Positions 44,093 through 48,676 of a stretch of 48,676 nucleotides of DNA are shown in pieces. The stretch covers positions 1 through 48,676 of the forward strand of contig CANRJM010000014.1 of the NCBI GenBank assembly GCA_947630925.1. The letters run 5' to 3'. The stretch comes from an uncultured Lachnospiraceae bacterium (GTDB lineage Bacteria; Bacillota; Clostridia; Lachnospirales; Lachnospiraceae). The notes below the pieces were generated by a model. It had not been told where the DNA came from. It ran no database searches and was given only the letters and a program-made list of their open reading frames with translations. Positions within the stretch are counted from its first letter, which is position 1. Each line of letters begins with the position of its first letter. A program made the position numbers and the translations under genes.

Positions 44093-45349
44093 TCAGGATA
44101 ACTCTGCAATCCGGCTGATGCCAACGTAGACTTCGCTAATTTTATACCAGGTTGGATAGTCAACAGAGCCGGTCTGCGGCAGGTTAAAGATCCGTTGAAA
44201 GATTTTGACCGCGTTTGCAGTATTTTGACCGTAGATGCCGTCTGCCGTAATTTTAGGAACCTGCGGATAGGTGCCGGCAATTACATTTAACTGCTCCTGC
44301 ATCTGCCTGACTTTACTGCCGGTGCTTCCAATCGTTAAATCAGTACCCGGCCAGGAGGAAGGAATGCCGGAGATTTCCTCGGATGTGTTGATATAGATGC
44401 TGTCGCCATAGAAATACCGAAGGATTTCGATGGCGGACAATCCGTTTTCTCCAAGGGATTTGGATTCCCACTGCCTCATCCAGTTCGGACAGGAAACCCG
44501 TTTTCCGTCGCAGTATTGCGTAAAGATAGGCTGGCTGACATTTGGGCGCGACAGATAATTGGAAAAAATGGTGTCTACCGCTTTAGAAATACTGTTGTAA
44601 ATATTGCGTCCGGAAATCCACTTCTGGTCGTATGCGGTAGAAGAGGTAATCGTAAAGTCCTTTCCGCGGTTTCGATACCATTCGGTATAGACGCGGTTTA
44701 AAGTAATTGATTGTATGGCAAGGATGTTTGCAAAGAGGGTCGCCTCCGGCCATGTCGCATAGATTTCACTGGAAGCAACATTTTTGATGTAGTCTTTGTA
44801 TTTTACATAATAATCTTTTGCGGAGGAATCATTGGGAGGCCCGTCGTGGACAATGACATATTCCGGGATGACGACGCGGCTTAATACGATTTCGCCGGTC
44901 TGATTGATTGGTTTAATCTCCTCCTCTGAAATTTTTGGCGGGTATTCTCCGTACAGGGTATGTGGCGGAATCACAAATAACTGTTCGGTCTGTGAATATG
45001 CGGTGGGAAGCAGAGTGGCATTCTGCAGGGCAGTTTCCCCGGATAGAATTTCAGCCCCGGAGATATCTACCGGCTCATAACCAGACGCTTCGATATGGAT
45101 ATTGTACTCTGAATATGGCTGGTTTGCCTGTGGTTCCAGACTGTATTCCAAAGGCGGCGCCGCTAATTCAATCATTTCACTTTGTCCGCTGCTGTCTGTC
45201 GTGATTTCCTGAAGGACCGTATTAGGCGTATTGATATCACTGATCTGTATGGTAGCATCCTCTATTGGATGATTATCGATCTCGGAGGTAATATTTGCCT
45301 GAAAATAACCCATATCAGGTAAATCCTGGTTCGCTTTAAGAGAAAACAT
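44093..45349 (-). CDS. SpoIID-like protein with C-terminal peptidoglycan-binding domain
   Basis: A 418-residue protein. The N-terminus (about 15-125) has two beta-rich segments like carboxypeptidase-regulatory/Ig-like domains (FQANITSEIDNHPIEDATIQ). The middle (about 185-325) resembles SpoIID (YIKNVASSEIYATWPEATLF, then ANILAIQSITLNRVYTEWYR, and later FTQYCDGKRV). The C-terminus (about 345-415) is a PG_binding_1 domain (LTIGSTGSKVRQMQEQLN, ADGIYGQNTANAVKIFQ). SpoIID is a lytic transglycosylase of engulfing sporulation cells; activity here is inferred. No signal peptide is visible, which is odd for a wall-binding protein, so it may be sporulation-specific, or act after mother-cell lysis. RBS is weak (AGGAA). 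Confidence 0.75.
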   Translation of the reverse strand: MFSLKANQDLPDMGYFQANITSEIDNHPIEDATIQISDINTPNTVLQEITTDSSGQSEMIELAAPPLEYSLEPQANQPYSEYNIHIEASGYEPVDISGAEILSGETALQNATLLPTAYSQTEQLFVIPPHTLYGEYPPKISEEEIKPINQTGEIVLSRVVIPEYVIVHDGPPNDSSAKDYYVKYKDYIKNVASSEIYATWPEATLFANILAIQSITLNRVYTEWYRNRGKDFTITSSTAYDQKWISGRNIYNSISKAVDTIFSNYLSRPNVSQPIFTQYCDGKRVSCPNWMRQWESKSLGENGLSAIEILRYFYGDSIYINTSEEISGIPSSWPGTDLTIGSTGSKVRQMQEQLNVIAGTYPQVPKITADGIYGQNTANAVKIFQRIFNLPQTGSVDYPTWYKISEVYVGISRIAELS

Positions 45350-45557
45350 AGATGGCTTCCTAACTCCAAAACAGATATCATTTTATTATATGTAAAAAGG
45401 GAAAAGAGTTACCAAGAAGAAACATTGCTATTTTTAAAAGAATACAGTAAAATAAAAAAAGATGGGTCTGCTCCCTGCGGCAGCGCACGCTATGGGAAGT
45501 GGGCAATATCCACTAGGAAACGCATGGGATAAAAATTATCAGAAAAGAGGAAATACG
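45350..45557. other. Divergent intergenic region upstream of dut
   Basis: A 208-nt gap between divergent genes. It contains the dut promoter (45425-45453) and a leader in which an open frame continues upstream of dut without a ribosome binding site. No RNA gene was recognised. Confidence 0.55.
45425..45453 (+). promoter_or_regulatory. Sigma-A type promoter for dut
   Basis: TTGCTA (45425-45430), a 17-nt spacer and TAAAAT (45448-45453) fit the housekeeping pattern and leave a leader of about 100 nt before the TTG start at 45558. Confidence 0.55.
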
Positions 45558-45992
45558 TTGAAAGAGATTAAGATTAAATATTTTTCGGAAGAACTGGAAA
45601 AATTAGATTACATCGAAGGGAAATCCGACTGGATCGATTTGCGCGCGTCCGAGGAAGTTACGTTAAAAAAAGGGGAATTTAAGCTGATTCCGCTTGGGGT
45701 GGCGATGGAGCTGCCAAAAGGCTATGAGGCGCATATTGTACCGCGCAGCAGCACTTATAAGAACTTTGGCATTATCCAGGCGAATCATTGCGGCATTGTA
45801 GACGGTTCCTACTGTGGGGACAATGATATGTGGCGTATGCCGGCCATTGCCGTGCGTGATACGGTAATCCATGTCAATGACCGTATTTGCCAATTCCGCA
45901 TTATGGAAAATCAGCCGGCGCTCCGGTTTGAGGAAACAGACCATTTGACCGGGAAAGACAGGGGCGGCTTTGGAAGTACCGGAAGGCAGTGA
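45558..45992 (+). CDS. dut: dUTP diphosphatase (dUTPase)
   Basis: A 144-residue trimeric dUTPase that hydrolyses dUTP to dUMP, keeping uracil out of DNA and feeding dTMP synthesis. All five motifs are seen: [37 protein letters not shown] and [10 protein letters not shown] place the start at TTG 45558, which follows AGAGGAAA and gives a family-like N-terminus ([15 protein letters not shown]) and length; the frame extends to 45462 but those residues resemble nothing. Confidence 0.9.
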   Translation: MKEIKIKYFSEELEKLDYIEGKSDWIDLRASEEVTLKKGEFKLIPLGVAMELPKGYEAHIVPRSSTYKNFGIIQANHCGIVDGSYCGDNDMWRMPAIAVRDTVIHVNDRICQFRIMENQPALRFEETDHLTGKDRGGFGSTGRQ

Positions 45993-45995
45993 TAC

Positions 45996-46024
45996 TTGAC
46001 ATGAAAAAGATTTGTGTATACACT
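45996..46024 (+). promoter_or_regulatory. Sigma-A type promoter for leuB-ilvD
   Basis: A consensus TTGACA (45996-46001), 17-nt spacer and TACACT (46019-46024), partly extended by TGTGTA upstream, lie directly after the dut stop. The leader of about 100 nt contains a 7-bp hairpin (AAAGCTT with AAGCTTT) but no T-box signature. Confidence 0.65.
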
Positions 46025-46127
46025 ATAAGTCAGTGTGATTTTATAGCAATAAAGCTTTTGGAAACCGTTCGGCGCGAAGCTTTGTTGGTATAAAAACAGA
46101 ATTTTAAATCAGGAAGGAAGCGTTGGG

Positions 46128-47210
46128 ATGAATTATAAAATAGCGGCCATAGCCGGCGACGGAATCGGTCCTGAAATTGTGCGGGAAGCACGAAAAGTAT
46201 TGGACAAGATTGGCAGCAGGTACGGCCATACCTTTACATATGAAGAACTTTTGATGGGAGGCTGCTCCATTGATGTCTATGGAGAATCCCTTACGGATGA
46301 GACGCTGAATCGGGCAAAAGAGTGCGATTCCGTACTGCTGGGTGCAGTCGGCGGCAATGTCGGACAGTCAAACTGGTATCAGATTGAACCGGATAAGCGT
46401 CCGGAAGCCGGTCTTCTTAAGATCAGAAAAGGGTTAGGGCTATATGCCAATATCCGTCCTGCTATTTTATTTGACGAGTTAAGCGGGGCATGTCCGTTAA
46501 AGCCTGAGTTGACAGAGGGCGGATTTGACTTTGTCGTGATGCGTGAGTTGACGGGAGGCCTTTATTTTGGAGAACGCAGGACGATGGAAGAAAATGGCGT
46601 AAAAAAAGCCATTGATACGCTGACCTATGATGAGAACGAGATTCGCCGCATTGCGAAGTGGGGCTTTGACGTGGCAATGAAGCGAAACAAAAAGGTATGC
46701 AGTGTAGATAAGGCAAATGTTTTGGATTCCTCCAGACTTTGGAGAAGTGTAGTAAAGGAAGTTGCCAGAGAATATCCGGAAGTAGAATTGACAGATATGC
46801 TGGTTGATAACTGCGCTATGCAGTTAGTCCGTGATCCGAAACAGTTTGATGTAATCCTAACGGAGAATATGTTTGGCGATATTTTATCGGATGAAGCAAG
46901 TATGGTAACAGGTTCGATTGGCATGCTTTCTTCTGCCAGTCTCGGTGCAACAAAGCTCGGATTATATGAACCGAGCCATGGTTCGGCTCCGGACATTGCA
47001 GGACAGGATAAGGCGAATCCGATTGCAACCATTCTTTCCGCAGCAATGATGCTTCGTTATTCTTTTGATTTGGAAGAAGAAGCCGATGCTGTTGAGAAAG
47101 CGGTAAAGCAGGTTTTACAGGATGGCTATCGTACGGTTGATATCATGTCGGAAGGCAAGACGCAGGTTGGAACCGTACAGATGGGCGATTTGATCTGTGA
47201 GCGTATCTGA
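46128..47210 (+). CDS. leuB: 3-isopropylmalate dehydrogenase LeuB
   Basis: A 360-residue NAD-dependent enzyme of leucine synthesis that oxidises and decarboxylates 3-isopropylmalate. It has [74 protein letters not shown], and [20 protein letters not shown], then SSASLG and [20 protein letters not shown]. Length is normal. The ATG follows AGGAAGG. It has its own promoter after dut and leads into ilvD after 24 nt, so it probably begins a branched-chain amino-acid operon that continues past the window. Confidence 0.95.
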   Translation: MNYKIAAIAGDGIGPEIVREARKVLDKIGSRYGHTFTYEELLMGGCSIDVYGESLTDETLNRAKECDSVLLGAVGGNVGQSNWYQIEPDKRPEAGLLKIRKGLGLYANIRPAILFDELSGACPLKPELTEGGFDFVVMRELTGGLYFGERRTMEENGVKKAIDTLTYDENEIRRIAKWGFDVAMKRNKKVCSVDKANVLDSSRLWRSVVKEVAREYPEVELTDMLVDNCAMQLVRDPKQFDVILTENMFGDILSDEASMVTGSIGMLSSASLGATKLGLYEPSHGSAPDIAGQDKANPIATILSAAMMLRYSFDLEEEADAVEKAVKQVLQDGYRTVDIMSEGKTQVGTVQMGDLICERI

Positions 47211-47234
47211 TGTAAGAAAGAGGAGGAGAGATCT

Positions 47235-48676
47235 ATGAAAAGTGATGCAGTAAAGAAGGGGATGCAGACGGCACCCCAGCGTTCTCTGTTTAACGCATTG
47301 GGCATAACGGAAGAAGAGTTACAGAAACCGTTGGTTGGCATTGTCAGTTCGTACAATGAAATCGTACCGGGACATATGAATATAGATAAGATTGTAGAAG
47401 CAGTAAAAATCGGCGTTGCCATGGCAGGCGGTACGCCAATTGTCTTTCCGGCGATTGCCGTATGTGATGGTATTGCAATGGGACATGTGGGTATGAAATA
47501 TTCGCTTGTGACCAGAGACTTAATTGCTGACTCCACGGAATGCATGGCAATGGCCCATCAGTTTGATGCGCTTGTTATGGTGCCAAACTGTGATAAAAAT
47601 GTGCCGGGGCTTTTGATGGCGGCTGCGCGGTTAAATGTCCCTACTGTATTTGTAAGCGGCGGTCCGATGCTTGCCGGTCATGTCAAAGGGGAAAAGACCA
47701 GCCTGTCTACCATGTTTGAGGCGGTTGGCGCGCATTCTGCCGGTAAACTGTCGGAGGAAGAGGTTGAGGACTATGTCTGCAATGCCTGTCCGACCTGTGG
47801 TTCCTGTTCCGGTATGTATACGGCGAACAGTATGAATTGCCTGACGGAGGCGATCGGTATGGGACTGCAGGGAAACGGAACGATTCCCGCCGTATATTCC
47901 CAGCGTATCCAGTTGGCAAAACATGCCGGTATGAAGGTAATGGAACTTTTGGAAAAGAATATCCGGCCGAGGGATATTTTGACCAAGGAGGCATTTGAAA
48001 ATGCCCTGACTATTGATATGGCGCTTGGCTGTTCTACGAATACCATGCTTCATCTGCCTGCTATTGCACATGAGGCGGGCGTTAGCATCAATTTAGATAT
48101 TGCAAATCAGATTAGCGCAAAGACGCCAAATCTCTGCCATCTTGCCCCTGCCGGTCATCATTATATGGAAGAGTTGAACGAAGCCGGCGGTATTTACGCC
48201 GTTATGAATGAATTAAATAAAAAAGGTTTACTTCATACAGATTTGATTACGGCAACCGGAAAGACGGTGGCAGAAAATATTGAAGGATGCGAAAATAGAA
48301 ATCCTGATGTGATTCGTCCGATTGAAACGCCGTACAGTGAGACCGGCGGAATTGCCGTGCTTCGGGGCAATATTGCTCCGGATAGCTGTGTTGTAAAGCG
48401 TTCTGCGGTCGTTCCGGAAATGATGGTGCATGAAGGCCCAGCAAGAGTCTTTGACTGTGAGGAAGATGCAATTGCAGCGATTAAAGGCGGAAAGATTGTG
48501 GAAGGCGACGTTGTCGTTATTCGCTATGAGGGTCCAAAGGGAGGTCCTGGCATGCGTGAAATGTTAAATCCAACTTCAGCGATTGCGGGGATGGGACTGG
48601 GTTCCAGCGTAGCGTTGATTACAGACGGACGTTTTTCCGGCGCTTCCCGTGGCGCGTCTATAGGCCATGTTTCGCC
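47235..48676 (+). CDS. ilvD: Dihydroxy-acid dehydratase IlvD (5' part, runs off right edge)
   Basis: The first 480 residues of IlvD, an iron-sulfur dehydratase making the 2-keto acids for valine, leucine and isoleucine. The frame is open from ATG 47235 (after AGGAGGAG) to the window edge. Seen are [20 protein letters not shown], the cluster Cys in [40 protein letters not shown] and [19 protein letters not shown], and the late [14 protein letters not shown] and [14 protein letters not shown]. About 75 residues should remain outside the window. It is probably co-transcribed with leuB. Confidence 0.95.
   Translation, partial: MKSDAVKKGMQTAPQRSLFNALGITEEELQKPLVGIVSSYNEIVPGHMNIDKIVEAVKIGVAMAGGTPIVFPAIAVCDGIAMGHVGMKYSLVTRDLIADSTECMAMAHQFDALVMVPNCDKNVPGLLMAAARLNVPTVFVSGGPMLAGHVKGEKTSLSTMFEAVGAHSAGKLSEEEVEDYVCNACPTCGSCSGMYTANSMNCLTEAIGMGLQGNGTIPAVYSQRIQLAKHAGMKVMELLEKNIRPRDILTKEAFENALTIDMALGCSTNTMLHLPAIAHEAGVSINLDIANQISAKTPNLCHLAPAGHHYMEELNEAGGIYAVMNELNKKGLLHTDLITATGKTVAENIEGCENRNPDVIRPIETPYSETGGIAVLRGNIAPDSCVVKRSAVVPEMMVHEGPARVFDCEEDAIAAIKGGKIVEGDVVVIRYEGPKGGPGMREMLNPTSAIAGMGLGSSVALITDGRFSGASRGASIGHVS

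Noticed and set aside
45462..45557. N-terminal extension of dut
   Set aside because: The extra 32 residues resemble nothing in dUTPases, whereas the TTG at 45558 has a good RBS and gives the normal length.
46025..46127. T-box leader before leuB
   Set aside because: No T-box sequence (TGGNACCGCG type) was seen and the leader is only about 100 nt; only a small hairpin is present.

Overview
The window looks like a chromosomal segment of an anaerobic, spore-lineage member of the Bacillota, most likely class Clostridia and probably family Lachnospiraceae. The reasons are a Gram-positive PolC replicative polymerase, a CIRCE heat-shock element, SD-rich ribosome binding sites (AGGAGG), the conserved order pyrH-frr-uppS-cdsA-dxr-rseP-ispG-polC, a SpoIID-like protein, and families such as DUF5685 that I associate with Lachnospiraceae. 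Species cannot be told from the sequence. No rRNA, tRNA, insertion sequence, prophage or CRISPR array was found.

Layout. 1-4 kb: the start of an unknown minus-strand gene behind a tandem 24-nt repeat, a LicD-type enzyme, a lipoprotein with a lysine-rich Fn3-like tail, an aldo/keto reductase with a ferredoxin tail, and a DUF3877-like protein. 4-14 kb: a signalling block with its own promoter: a free Hpt protein, an HD-GYP response regulator, two membrane hybrid histidine kinases and a second HD-GYP response regulator, followed 41 nt later by a secreted GH5 cellulase with an Ig-like domain. 14-18 kb: a methyltransferase, L-lactate dehydrogenase, and thiE-HAD-thiD. 18.2-20 kb: three overlapping genes for a DUF5685 protein, a J-domain protein with a Gln/Gly/Tyr stretch and a cysteine-rich tail, and a membrane protein. 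20-32 kb: a bactofilin, then the envelope/isoprenoid/replication cluster pyrH to polC. 32-39 kb: an AlkD-like DNA glycosylase, lon behind a strong promoter and a CIRCE operator, then convergent ppk and ppx. 39.6-44 kb: enolase, then csoR and a CopA ATPase fused in frame to a CopZ-like domain. 44-48.7 kb: a SpoIID-like/peptidoglycan-binding protein, dUTPase, leuB and the 5' part of ilvD, which runs off the right edge.

How the parts work together. The signalling block can carry phosphate from sensor kinases through a free Hpt to receivers controlling c-di-GMP hydrolysis; the cellulase may be a target or only a co-transcribed neighbour. The uppS/cdsA/dxr/ispG set supplies isoprenoid and phospholipid precursors for the envelope, with rseP for membrane proteolysis. 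Lon sits beside enzymes that make and degrade polyphosphate. The copper module carries its own operator-like sites.

Most notable: the DUF5685/J-protein/membrane-protein triad, in which the DUF5685 protein has two Asp-rich motifs spaced like a divergent isoprenoid synthase and the J protein has a cysteine-string-like tail; the CopA-CopZ fusion that keeps a strong internal ribosome binding site; the near-perfect CIRCE site before lon; the two CsoR-type dyads at the csoR promoter; and the two-kinase/Hpt/two-HD-GYP relay next to a cellulase. All function calls rest on motif reading without database searches.
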